NCBI GenBank assembly: GCA_914767715.1
Contig: OU612066.1
Span: 28,558,283 to 28,622,282 of the forward strand
Source: Membranipora membranacea
Taxonomy: Eukaryota; Bryozoa; Gymnolaemata; Cheilostomatida; Membraniporidae
DNA: 64,000 nucleotides
Direction: 5' to 3'
The notes beneath the pieces are model-generated. The model was not told the DNA's origin. It did not search any database and worked only from the letters and a program-made list of their open reading frames with translations. The position numbers were made by a program, and so were the translations under genes. Shown here piece after piece: positions 11,856 through 23,105 of this stretch (positions within the stretch are counted from its first letter, which is position 1; every line of letters begins with the position of its first letter).

Positions 11856-13176
11856 GGGATGATTTGGCTATGAAAACATTGATTTGAATAGATGATTCTC
11901 TCTGTGGTTATGCGCTGTGGCTATGAATAGATTGGCAGCAAGGTAACAGAAAACAAGTTAACGGAACTGGATTTAGGAAATTTTAATAATATCGAAAACA
12001 CTACATACCTAGTACCTAATATTCACCTCAGGCCATAAATATCAAATTATTTTTCAAGCACGACCATTTCTGTTCATATTTCCAGCAAACTGATAGCAAA
12101 GACTCTCTCCCTATATACTATCTACAAATATATGAGATGAGACTAAGACTAAATGTCCACTTTGGTATGAAGTAATAATTTAGGCAAACAAGTCTGATCG
12201 AGCTGGACTAAGAAACCTAATGACCTGCTAATGACCTAATGTGTGCAAGCAGACCCAGTACATGGATCATTACCACTTCAGCTAGCCACCACCAATTATA
12301 GGGAACCGAAAATGATAGGAATAAACCATAATTTCAAATGCACATCTGACACTTAATCTGTTAGTGGTGTCTGATCTGCTTCTATTATGGAATTGGTTAA
12401 CCTTAAACCACGCTATATGACTGGACTGGTTAAAATGAGTTTAAGTTGAAATATTAAACACTATGCCTGATAAATCATTTGGGTAACGGCTAAAAATGAG
12501 TTTAAAAAAATTGCGCTGATTGTCTATCAACTCCAATGTCATCTGGCTTGGCACAGGTCCGATTAGATTTGTCATGGCACTTGTTGTAAAACTGTATATG
12601 TCCTCTTCTTGGCCTATAGGCTAAGTTAAAAGTGTCACTGCCAATGGGCGATTAGTGCCTCTTTCCACTTTTTCCCAGCTTGCTGCACACTCAAGTGCAG
12701 GAGGTTCTCTATGGCCTCACCTCTAAGATGCATTTAAGTTTTCTAGGATATATCACACTCTCAGTATGAGGGTTGCGGGCCACTTGCGTCCCTCTTTAAG
12801 GGCAGCCCAACCTCTGCTTTGACATAAACAGGGTATAAGTCCCCGAATAATCTTAAGATAAATGAATGAGAATAAAACAAAAATGATCAATGATTATCAA
12901 AACATTTTCTCATGACAGTTATTGCTGCACAATCAATCACAAGCAGCGACTTCATGAGTTGATGCATATTTCCATTTCCAAAACATCAAAAATTCCAGCT
13001 CCAAACGATTTTGTTAAATCTAACACTGCTTTGGTTTGGTTGGATGTTTGAAAATACACTCATAAATGAACGGTATTCAAGTTTTTGAGCTTGACTGATT
13101 GTAAATGAAATGTTCCTATTTCGCTAAGCTAAAAATGGTGCAAACAGAGCAAAGAAGGGACAATTATAATTAAACA
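11856..13176. other. No gene seen
   Basis: No convincing exon. About 12630-12850 resembles a dispersed repeat (Pro/Ser-rich frames, GGGCAGCCCAACC), but I cannot pair it with another copy here. Confidence 0.4.
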
Positions 13177-16100
13177 TCACACTCTCTTCGTGGACGTGGA
13201 CGTGCTAGTGCTGGCTTTGATGCTGGCTTTGGTGCTGACCTTTGGTCGTGGCTTTGGTGCTGGGGCTTTAGGACGGATGTTATATTCAGGTTTCTCCATT
13301 GATAGAATCTTACCACTTTCAGTAGATAGCTCAACATTGATCACAACTTCACTCACTGTAAAATAAAGCTGTTCAGCATAAATGAGTGGTATTACCCTGT
13401 CCACGCCACAAGTGCTATGAGCACATCAATTGGTGGTAGATGAATGTTAAACGGATTCTTTGGAAACACTGATTATGATATAATTATGACGCCCTCATCA
13501 AAGGTACAGCTCAACCCAATAATGCTGAAATGCTATAAATCATCTTTGTATATGCATGCTTTTCATAATAATATAGTCGTCCAAGTTATGATGAGGTTGA
13601 TTGAAGAGAGAATTTGAAGCCTGCAGCCTGCAGCCCGCATTATAATTTTAAATGGTCCTATGTATCACTTATAACTTGATCAGCAACATTAATTTGTTTA
13701 TTAAAAAAAAACAGTTATGAATTTGGAGGTGAGAGGTGAGAGGAGTTGCTTAGCTTGCATTGTATTATTGAATATTCTTTCAAAGTCAAAAATGTAAATC
13801 TGTCACCAATGAATTTTAAAAATAAAATGGATTATTTGAAGGCTTATCTGAATATCATTGATTACTGTGTGATTGCCAGTAAGCAAAAAAGGCCATTGAT
13901 GAAGCTGAACGCTGGTATGTGTTGTTTTATAACCAAACTGTAAACCTATAAATCTACCATTCCGCCGGATAGGAAAACTACCTTTGGCTTCGAGTGAGAT
14001 GACATCGTTCTTCACATTCTGCAGAGGAGGTAATACTTCACTGACAACAGTTTTCAGAAACTCCATATTATCTTTGTAATTCTCAACAAAATCAATCTGC
14101 AAGATAAATAATAGGCTATATATTGGTGTTCTCAGTGCTTGCTCAGGTTGCTTAGTTTTCCATGATATGATAATGGATGGAGTAAATGTCAAAATTGAAT
14201 GATGTGTCGAAAAATGTTGATGACTCCACAAGTCTCACTTTATGCTGATCGATATTCACCTGGTGATAGCATATCATCCTGCCATCATTTAACAGCAGTT
14301 TCCTGACAATCTCATTGTGTTTGTCCTCAGCTTGCTTCTCTAAAAAGTCCTCTATCTCTATTCTACCCTCATTTCTGTGCTTCAAGAACTCTTGCTCAAT
14401 CTTAATGAACTCAGCCTTAACGGCTTCGATCTGAATCGAATCAAAGAAATTACCACAACTGGATAAATGAAAAACTGAACACCCATAAAGTGAGAATTTG
14501 CAATAACAGGATTATGTCGGATGAGTAATCATGTTTTTTATTGCACAGTTTTATGGACAAGCAATACAAACCAGAAGCGAGTAGACATGTTCTCATTAGC
14601 TCACACCAAAAAAGCCTGTGGCTATCAATGTTTTGAGTGCTATATTATTGGAACTTTCAATCTGCCCAGGTCGGAGCTTATTATTAATAATGTAGTGACC
14701 GACACTAATTTTTCAACACAGTGTGAACAACCTCTTCATATGAATGTTTGAGCTTACATGATCATCCCTTGACTGGTGCAGCTGAGATATAAGCTCTTCT
14801 GTCTTCTTGTCCCAATTATCCAACCTTATGGTTGTGTCTTTGACAAGTTTGTTTGCCTCGCACTCTTTCTGCTGTGCCTCAACCCTCATTGTGTCTAGAT
14901 TCTGGATCAGTGATTTCTCCAACTTTTCCAATACAGTGAACTTATGTCCACTGCCACCTGCAATGATGGCCATGTACAGAGCATGTTAAAAAGCTGTGAG
15001 ATTTAAAACTATAGTTTCATTTTGGGTTTTCGCCATTTGCTTATGTAAAAGAATATTGCACATCACATGCCATATACATCAGAAGACAATGCTCTGAAGT
15101 TCGAGCATTTTGTACACATTCTTATGTTACAGAGTGAGAAAGAGAGGACAACTTTTGCGATTGCGAAAAGGTTAGAGGAATTATCTTTCAGGTAAAGCGC
15201 ATGGTTTGAACTGTGCCTATATGCTTTTTTATAAGGGTAGCCACAGTGCTCCTTATTAGCCTGAGACATTCGTTATGATACAAAATATGCGTAGGTTTTA
15301 ATAAAACTTTAAGTGACGTCAAATTATTAGGTTTAAAATTGTCTACCTGCCAAACACTGAGTGTTCTCTGGTAAGCATGCCATACAAAACGTTTGGTGAC
15401 ATTCAGGACAGCCAAAGGCCAACTCCTGATCTTTGTGTGTAGAACAGAATCGCTTTTCAAGTTTCTTTATACTTGTCCTGTACTCAGCGATCTCAACCAC
15501 TTTGTGCCCAGGATGAATGTCAAAATGTGACTAAAACACATACAAACAAAGTGGTTAGTCTGAGCATTTTTCTTTGGGTTGTAAGGAAACTCTCCACGTA
15601 CAGTGATGGTGACATTGCCATGCACATCTCACCTGCTGTCTGCGTTTTATAATAAGTCTATGAAATGAACTCTAGATCTTCGGTTTTCTCAATCCCGGCC
15701 TAACGGGAAGTGAATATAATTATAATCGAAGTGTGGTGCATTGTAAATGCTTTCCTAGGGTTTCAAACCCTATAACTGGTATAAATTGATCATTGTCTTT
15801 GTCATCGTTTCTTAAATCAAAACACTTACCCCAGCGTGGGTGTCACAATAAACATTGTCACAAGCATAACAATACATATCAGCTGTATTCTTCTCTTCTT
15901 TTGCCTCACAGACATGACAAAGAATTGTCTCCTCCTTTGATTTTTCAGAATTACCAGAGGCTGTTGGGAATGTGTCTACAGTTTGGGGAGTCACAGTTCT
16001 AAAATATAAACAACTATCCTGAATCATATATGACATGTTGGTAGACCTTGAAATCAGGAGGTCTCCTCGGACAAACTCTTATCCCGTAGTTCCCTCTGCG

Positions 16101-16962
16101 TCCCGCAGTGCGGGTGCAATTTGGCCCTCGTGCGTCATATTATTTCTGAGCAAAAACTTGGGCATTCATGATATGAATTGTGACATTCTACCTGATTTTA
16201 CAAATGATATCGTTACACTTTATCGGGCTAGTAGAGACAAACCAAAAAATAGTGGTAGAAAATATAGCTACCTTCAATGTTATTTGGTGATGGTGATATA
16301 TGTGTACGAGTCCAATTTTTCAAGTTTTTTGTGTATTTTATTAGTACCCTAATAAAAATGTATAATAGTTTTGCTCGAAAGCCTATGATCTGTTCAACAT
16401 TATTGATTAGAATTTCACATATTTTCTCCGATTAAAAAAATCATTGATCATTTCATAACCTAAGAAAAACATTAATTTTTAACATGCCAAACATAATCAT
16501 AGCCAATTAATATTAGAACTCAACCTCTAAAAATATTTTTATCATGTGTATTAGTTTCTTGTAATAAATATGTTGACAAAACAGCTGTTTAGCCTCATTT
16601 CTTCACTGGTATGACTATGACCCAACATCAAAAATCAAGTTATTCAGCTTTTCACATTCAGTTTCTGGCAGCTTTCCGGTGTATGATATTCGGAATGATC
16701 ATTGACATAACCTAATAGATTAAGCTTTACCAGATAATGTTGATTGATTGACTGATACTACCTTAGAAATGATTAACACCAACCTGCAAGTTTCACAAGG
16801 GTGGTCTTCTACAGAGACAGCAGCGATATTTAGCAGACAGCCTCTACAGACGACATGAGAGCAAGGTAGAAGATACACGCTACAGCTCAAGTAAGGTTCA
16901 TACTCCATACAGATCAAACACTGTGCCGTATTATCAGCTGATTTTTGGCCACTGGTTGACAT
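13177..16962 (-). CDS. TRIM-like RING/B-box/coiled-coil protein, seven exons
   Basis: Coding exons (minus strand order): 16962-16784, 15998-15830, 15530-15347, 14957-14758, 14430-14239, 14096-13982, 13355-13177. All join in phase with GT/AG borders, giving 1,218 nt and 405 residues; the first ATG precedes the RING. Exon 1 has a RING finger (CLIC, CSHVVCRGC, CETC). Exon 2 has a B-box-1-like finger (CHVC, CYAC, CDTH). Exon 3 has a B-box-2-like finger (CSTH, GCPECH, FCMAC). Exons 4-6 are Glu/Lys/Leu-rich and predict a coiled coil. This order defines TRIM proteins, which are usually E3 ubiquitin ligases. The C-terminus is a short Pro/Lys then Ser/Thr tail (PKAPAPKPRPK, STSTSTSTKRV). I see no NHL, SPRY or filamin domain, so it is either a C-terminally minimal TRIM or continues in unrecognised exons. 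E3 activity is inferred from family. Confidence 0.85.
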
Positions 16963-17468
16963 CTTGATAAGCAAGTACTTCCTTACCTTTAGAAAATTGT
17001 AGGGATTAAGTATTATCTTAAGGTAGAGAAAGTAAGTAGTAGATAGTAAGCGATTGGGTCTTTTTATTAGTACTGAGCTCCACATGTGGCAATTATCATT
17101 AAGCTAGGATCGCTTTGCCTAACTCCTCCCCCAAACTTCTACTTTGACCCTGAATAGATGAAATATGAGCTTTGTGTTTGCGTGATCAATATTCAAACTA
17201 AAAAAAAATCAGACGCTGAAAAAAGGAGACTACAAAAAACGAATCATAGCTAAAGTTTGGGTTTCAGGATTGATGGGGCAACCATGCTTTATGATCTGCA
17301 CAGCTCTATTCAAGGTGGCGTATGGTAAAAATGAGTTGGTACTAGCCAGGTCTGCTAAGAATTGAAACTTGAATACCAGATCATTTTTCTCCTTTTGGAA
17401 TTTACTGAATCCAAAATCCTGATTGCAACAATTTTCCTCCAATAATGAGGATACTGCAAGGCCAATAA
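16963..17468. other. 5' flank of the TRIM-like gene; nothing else seen
   Basis: Probably holds the 5' UTR and promoter of the minus-strand TRIM-like gene. No certain TATA box or initiator can be assigned. Confidence 0.35.
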
Positions 17469-18123
17469 CCCTAACACATACGCTGTGTTTCATAGGGTGG
17501 CAATGGTGGATTGGAATGTGCTGTGGGATGAGAGAACACAACTCTGAGTAGTGAATAGCGGGCTATCTAATTAGCGCCATCGACCCATTCTTTTCTGGGG
17601 ATGGTGAGATGGCGCAATCAGTTAGCGCACTTGCTATTCACTGCCAGGCGGTTAGTGCCGCAGGAGTTGTTGGTTCGAGCCCCACTGGGGGTGCTTTCAT
17701 TGTTGATTGTTCCAGCCCCCAGCACCCTCGGGTGTATACCTCTCCAATAATGAGGATCCTGAATCTCAGGGAATGGAGCTATGGCTGAATGCCTGGTTAA
17801 ATGCCACTCACAGCAGGCATACACAGCGAGTCAAGATCAAGATGAGCCGTAAAAACAGTATAACATCAGATACCCACAAAAATCAATTGTACACTGCTAT
17901 TGATTGATCATGCCCCCTTTCTCTCAGTTTTTTGTTGATGCCAAATTTTCCTAAGAGGAGAGGTACCCGAGGGCGCTGGGGCTGGTACAATCAACCTTTG
18001 AAAACCCAGTGGGACTCAAATCCCAACAAGCTAGCTATACATTTCTTGGAGTTGTGTTCTCTCCTCCCACAGCATGGTAAATTCCACCATCACAACCTAA
18101 GAAACACAGCGTACATGTTAGGG
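17469..18123. mobile_element. TIR element with TAA target duplication (Harbinger-like MITE)
   Basis: The left end (CCCTAACACATACGCTGTG, 17469 onward) and right end (CAGCGTACATGTTAGGG, to 18123) are inverted copies over about 78 bp (17469-17545 with 18046-18123). Both ends are flanked by TAA (17466-17468 and 18124-18126), the 3-bp duplication expected for PIF/Harbinger-type elements. The arms continue inside: 17655-17745 pairs with about 17945-18035 (shared CAGCCCCAGC-CCCTCGGGT). The left arm also contains a tRNA-like promoter segment. No transposase is encoded in the 655 bp. Confidence 0.8.
17600..17745 (+). repeat. tRNA-like SINE segment inside the TIR element
   Basis: A-box-like TGGCGCAATCAGTTAGCGC (about 17612-17630) and B-box-like GGTTCGAGCCC (about 17671-17681), followed by CCAGCCCCCAGCACCCTCGG. 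The same arrangement occurs on the minus strand at 21195-21330. The long middle part between the boxes argues against a working tRNA. Confidence 0.6.
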
Positions 18124-18126
18124 TAA

Positions 18127-19815
18127 ATGGCCTTACATAGCCTATTGCTGGGACCCCTTGAAGTTAGTTTGTAGCTGTCTTTCCAGCTTGTCTTCCCATG
18201 CTGCCACAGCCTTTCACGAGTGAGTCAGATGACAAGTACACAAGATAGGTATACCCCAGCCGGCAAGGTTTAGCCAGCAACCTTCTGTAGAGGTTGCTTA
18301 TGGGCAGCTTTATTGTTGGCCAATATCCTCTGACATCACCTGTCTTTGATAGGTATGCCAGAGGGAGCCAGATATCCCCATTTCTCAGCAACAGATATAA
18401 TTGGTTGTAGATGCTTCTGCTTTTATACTCTATTTTATTGCCATTGGCGGATGCAGAAACAACCTTTCTGGACAGACATCACATAGCCAACACTCAAAGA
18501 TTAATGTATTTACCATCTATTAGTATGGCTCCAGCATGAGAACAGTTTACTCCCCATTGTTTTCGACAGGGCTCTTATCCACTCAGGTTTAGCCCGAGTT
18601 ACTCAGATTTTTGGATTCAACTCAGGCTACTCAGGGGATTTTAGAATGTAAGCTAGAAACTCAGATTTTGCTCGTTGGCAGAGATGAATAATATATAAAC
18701 AATGCTAAATGTTGCCTTACAATAATTTATGCCATATTATTGATGAATGATCAGGTATTAGATTCTAGTTGTGGTAAGCTATGTAAATAATACTGCACTG
18801 CCAAACTAATAATACCAAAGATTATAAATACTCTCACTGCACTGCCTATTCAAGTCATTTATGTGAAATTGATATGGCTAAATTCCAATTTGCATTTGAG
18901 AGTGCTTTTAAAATTTAGCTTGTAACGAACTTGACATGATTGAATGAATCTAGTCTCTAATTTGAATACACTAATAATAATAAATTTTATTTATGAAACG
19001 CTTAATAAAATTGTTTAAAAACAATGATTTCTAAGCGCTATAGAATATCGACACATTACACCCAGACCCCCACTGAGATGAATAATAAAGATAACATCAA
19101 GCTTTTGCATGAGAATAATGTGCGGTATTTGTTGTGGGTATTTGATTTCATTTGTGATAAGCTATGCTCTTATTGAACTGCCAATCCCAGTGATTTGCGA
19201 AATAGATTATTATGTCTAAATAGAAGTTTAGACATGTTAAAAAAGTGATTTTGCAGGTGAACCGGATAAATCCAGGCAATGATTTCAATGGCATCACATT
19301 ACATTAATTATGCCTTTCTACCCTGGCGCCTCGATTCGTCAGCCTTTAAATCAATATTTCTACAAACATTATCATCACTGTCATCATGGGGATACATTTT
19401 AGCCTGTGGCGACGGCCATGGTTAATCCATATGAATTGGTTCATCTGGATCAAATCTAAAATTGTTTACGATTTTATGTTTACAAGAAATGCTCTAGGTT
19501 TTTATTGATTTACTTGCTATCAAAAACATGAAATGTTGCAATAAAAGGATGCATATACTTTGTAAATAAAGGAGGTTGTTGCTAGAGTATGGAACTTGCA
19601 ATTGAGGTCATCGCTCTAGAAAATTGTGTATGATGTGATGCTCATCAGCAAAACAGCACAATAATATCGAGGTCGCCTACGTCAAGCCTCAAATTCTTGG
19701 CAACATTAAAAACTTTCCTTAGTAATTTCTTGTCTATGGTACATATGCTCATGTGCAAAACAGGCAGACAGTACATCAAGAGGGAAACTACAAAACTTTT
19801 GAACATCATGAAAGC
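18127..19815. other. No gene seen
   Basis: AT-rich. Around 18970-19050 is a hairpin-like repeat (AATAATAATAAATTTTATTT followed by AAACGCTTA...TAAGCGCT), typical of dispersed non-coding repeats. The open frame at 18164-18391 on the minus strand has no recognisable domain. Confidence 0.4.
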
Positions 19816-20234
19816 CAGGGGCGTATATTCTAAAAAATTTCACTAACTGACTTTTTAGGGATGAGCATAACGATCGGGCGCAGCCCGATCCACACGCCGT
19901 AGGCGTGGCGGGGAGGGTGTGGGTGTGTCAATACACCGGGCTTTTGATTGGCTTGTCCAGCTCAAGGTCAAAAGTCAAACTCTGTATGTACTTACTTACT
20001 TATTCCTCACTTATAAGACATCCCCCCTTGGGAAAAGTAAAAATGCCCCAGTTATAAAGCACCCATTTGAAGAAAAATCTGACATTGATGGGATTCGAAC
20101 CCACAACATTCCCAATAAACAGTGATTACCAGGCATACGCTCTACACACTGAGCTAATCAAACAGGATGCCAACATAATCAAGGATTTTGATTTACGGAT
20201 ATCCGTGGTCCGTGAGTGCTAATATACGCCACTG
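19816..20234. mobile_element. hAT-type non-autonomous element with 8-bp target duplication
   Basis: Terminal inverted repeats CAGGGGCGTATATT (19816 onward) and AATATACGCCACTG (to 20234) differ at one position. The element is flanked by an exact 8-bp direct repeat, ATGAAAGC, at 19808-19815 and 20235-20242. CAG ends plus an 8-bp duplication fit the hAT superfamily. The 419-bp interior has no transposase but holds a minus-strand tRNA-like sequence. Confidence 0.88.
20080..20164 (-). repeat. tRNA-like sequence within the hAT-type element
   Basis: On the minus strand it has an A-box-like TTAGCTCAGTGTGTAGAGC and a B-box-like GGTTCGAATCCC, about 50 bases apart. It could be a tRNA-derived SINE inserted in, or captured by, the DNA transposon. 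The acceptor-stem ends do not pair convincingly. Confidence 0.55.
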
Positions 20235-20501
20235 ATGAAAGCTAATGGCTTTGAACTTAGATGCAACATTTTTTTAACAACATACATTCTTTGACTTGCT
20301 TTGCCAGCTATTCTTTGCACATAATCTTCAAATCTCAGGGGTTTCACCCGACAATATTTCGGTGCCATCTCAGGAGTACCCTCAGCTGTTTATGCTCAGG
20401 GCGTTTTACACCTTAAAAATACCACTATGTGACATGCTAATATCAAAACTCAGGTTTCGAATCCTCCCAGGTTGAGAGCCCTGGGTTTCGATGGTACAAA
20501 T

Positions 20502-20765
20502 TTACTTCAGTACCAATCCTAGAGGTCTAGGCTGAGTGTAAAAATGGTTGTCACGGTTAGGTCGATGTAATTTGCAGACCAATGTAGCATTTGTCTCCCC
20601 TAGCGAAGTGCTTGTTTTTGAGAATGCTTTACATCCAGACACCAAGTAATCAAATAAGACATGAGCATCCTCATTTAATTCCTGTGAACCAGTATCACAT
20701 CCAAGAAATTTGTAATAGGCAAATACGACGTGGCCATTGATTGAATCAATTGCTTCTGACACCAC
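20502..20765 (-). other. Unassigned open frame, 87 codons
   Basis: Open frame with balanced composition (starts MVSEAIDSINGH). No domain recognised, no homologous copy in the window and no splice partner found. It could be an exon or chance. Confidence 0.15.
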
Positions 20766-21194
20766 TTAATAGCAACACAACAAGTGGTGGTCAGGAAATG
20801 ATACATTTGTTAAATTATGAATTAATTATTCTTTCTAGGTATCTAAATACCTAATGCTAATTGCTCTTAGCAAGGCAGAAGCACTCTACAGACCCCACTC
20901 AGCCAGTACTGCTTACTCCCTCTCCCACAGGCCTTCTGGGTAATTTTAGAAAATTAATAAATGTAACAAATATATTAACTATATAATCTTAATATAGAAA
21001 TTGGATAGAGACAGTTAATAATATCCCTGATATATCCTTCTCTGAGAAGGATATAAAACCTCTATATAACTTCTTGAAGAGGTTGCAAAAAATCCCTTTT
21101 TGGCAACCTCTTCCACCGGTCCATATGGCATACTATTGGCAACAGTGTTCAGCCTCTTCCGGTAACCTCTTTCCAACTCAGTTTAGACAACTAT

Positions 21195-21330
21195 TTGCCT
21201 GCTGGGACACCCGAGGGTGCTGGGGCTGAAACAGTTAACCTCCAATGGAACTCAAGCCCGCAACTCCTGCTGCACTAATTTCATGGCAGTACCGATTGCA
21301 CCGTCTCGCAATCTCACTATCCCAAGCAGA
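21195..21330 (-). mobile_element. tRNA-like SINE copy
   Basis: Minus-strand relative of 17600-17745. It has A-box-like GGTGCAATCGGTACTG, B-box-like GGGCTTGAGTTCC and the shared tail CAGCCCCAGCACCCTCGGGT. It lacks the TIRs found around the 17.5-kb copy, so the tRNA-like unit can move or persist on its own. Confidence 0.6.
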
Positions 21331-23105
21331 GAACAGTAGATTAGCCAAGAGTGAAACCGGATGCCTATGCCCATTATCAAAATGATCCATTTTGGATACT
21401 GTAATGCAACTCTGACTGTAATGCAACACATCGATAACATTGAATCACTACTTGATAACATACTCCTGGTCTAGCTAAATACAAGGAAAACTTACAGTAA
21501 CAACTTTGCAACTTTCTACTAAATGGAAGTAGGTGGTATGATATGGAGACAGTTTCAGCTTGTAGTTGTTTTGAAGTCAAATAATGCTATTGCTATAATG
21601 TTAACTGTTTCAGTTCTCACAGCAATATCAGAAAGGAAGATAGCAGGCTGCTGCACGATTTTACACCCTTTGAATGCATACACATAACTGTATCACATTT
21701 AATCAATATGGTTTTGTTGTTTGAATGGTGATTGTCTCAGCATCAATAGGCAAAAGCTGACATGTGCAGTGAAAAGTAAATTGATTGTTAACCAATAATA
21801 ATCCAGATAAGCCCCATACACAGTTGAGAGCTACAGTATATTGGATTTCACATTGGTTTTTAATAATCAATTTTCTTTCACAAATACTTGCAGCACTTTT
21901 GCCTAATGAGAAGAACAGTGTAATTTTGGGTGCAATTCTGGGGGTGGGGGAAATTCAAGTTACCAACCCTCATTTAAATCCGAAAACGAAAACTTGCGCG
22001 TAAAACCGCAAGTATAAATGCAGGATCTAGTTTAAACGAGCGATCTCTGCGTGCTGGCATATAGTTGGTAGAAGCAATATCAACCACTTTCCTCAAAAGT
22101 GGGGAAAGTTGTTGATAGTGCAACGCTACAACCGGCTATCTAAATACCACTTTCTATTTTCAGCATCTGTGAAATATTTGTGATTGAGTATCATGGCAGC
22201 TTAAAATATGGACAATCAACAATCCATTAATGAAGATCAACGCTAGATCTAATTTACCTTGATTGTTGCACCTCCTTGAGCCGCCAATTGCCCACCAGTA
22301 GAATTGGAGGAACGGATAATCTTGGTATATGGAGTCAACCTTGATTATAGTCTGTCATATATGCTGCTCACATATACTATATACCACAACAGGCAGCTGT
22401 CTCTTATGTAGTTAGATTTCAAAAGGCAGCAGATAAAATTATCTTCCTTGTTATCAAATCAAACCACTGATAAATAATTGAAAAAATCCATCCATCAAAT
22501 GTGGCAGGTTTTATTGTAATGCAAAAACAAAGTAGTCAATACATTTGATTTTAATGTAGATAATATATATATATATACACATAGCATGCAGTGACAATGG
22601 ACATTGATTTGAATTCAATCGAATTGAATTTGATATAAAAGGATAAAATACTTATATACATAACCTGTAATGTTAAAAAAGAAGTTACATGCATCGTGTA
22701 GTGTTTTGTTACTGGATATGACCAAAGACAAAGGAAATTCAGCTTCTATAATACAGTTCAGTATGATACACACAGGCCAGAAAACTCAGTATGTGGAGAG
22801 CATTTTGATATTCCTGTGCAAAGTCTTTAACTCCTTGGTCTGAGCCACCAAGTAGTCCTGATATTGGGGCGCTACTACCACCACATGGTTCAACCAACTT
22901 GGTGCTTAGGCCAATATATTAGATCCCTGGGTTAATTGTGTAATCAGTAGCCCATACTGTAGCTATACAGTAGTGTAGGTAATATTCCTGCCATGTAGGT
23001 ATACAGTTAATGTGAGGGTAATTTTTTTGCCATGTAGTATTAAGGAAATTCAGGTAATATTCCAGACTTTTGAGATCAGAAGTTCAGCGTGCACAACAAT
23101 CACCA
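21331..23105. other. No gene seen
   Basis: Contains a small hairpin near 22080-22117 (CAACCACTTTCC/GGGGAAAGTTG), a short AT repeat at about 22563-22577 and a palindrome-rich patch around 22590-22632 (AATTCAATCGAATTGAATT). No exon supported. The Myb-protein gene ends at 23106. Confidence 0.4.

Noticed and set aside
17600-17745. A functional tRNA gene
   Set aside because: Boxes are too far apart for the arm layout, and the sequence lies within a TIR element with related copies.
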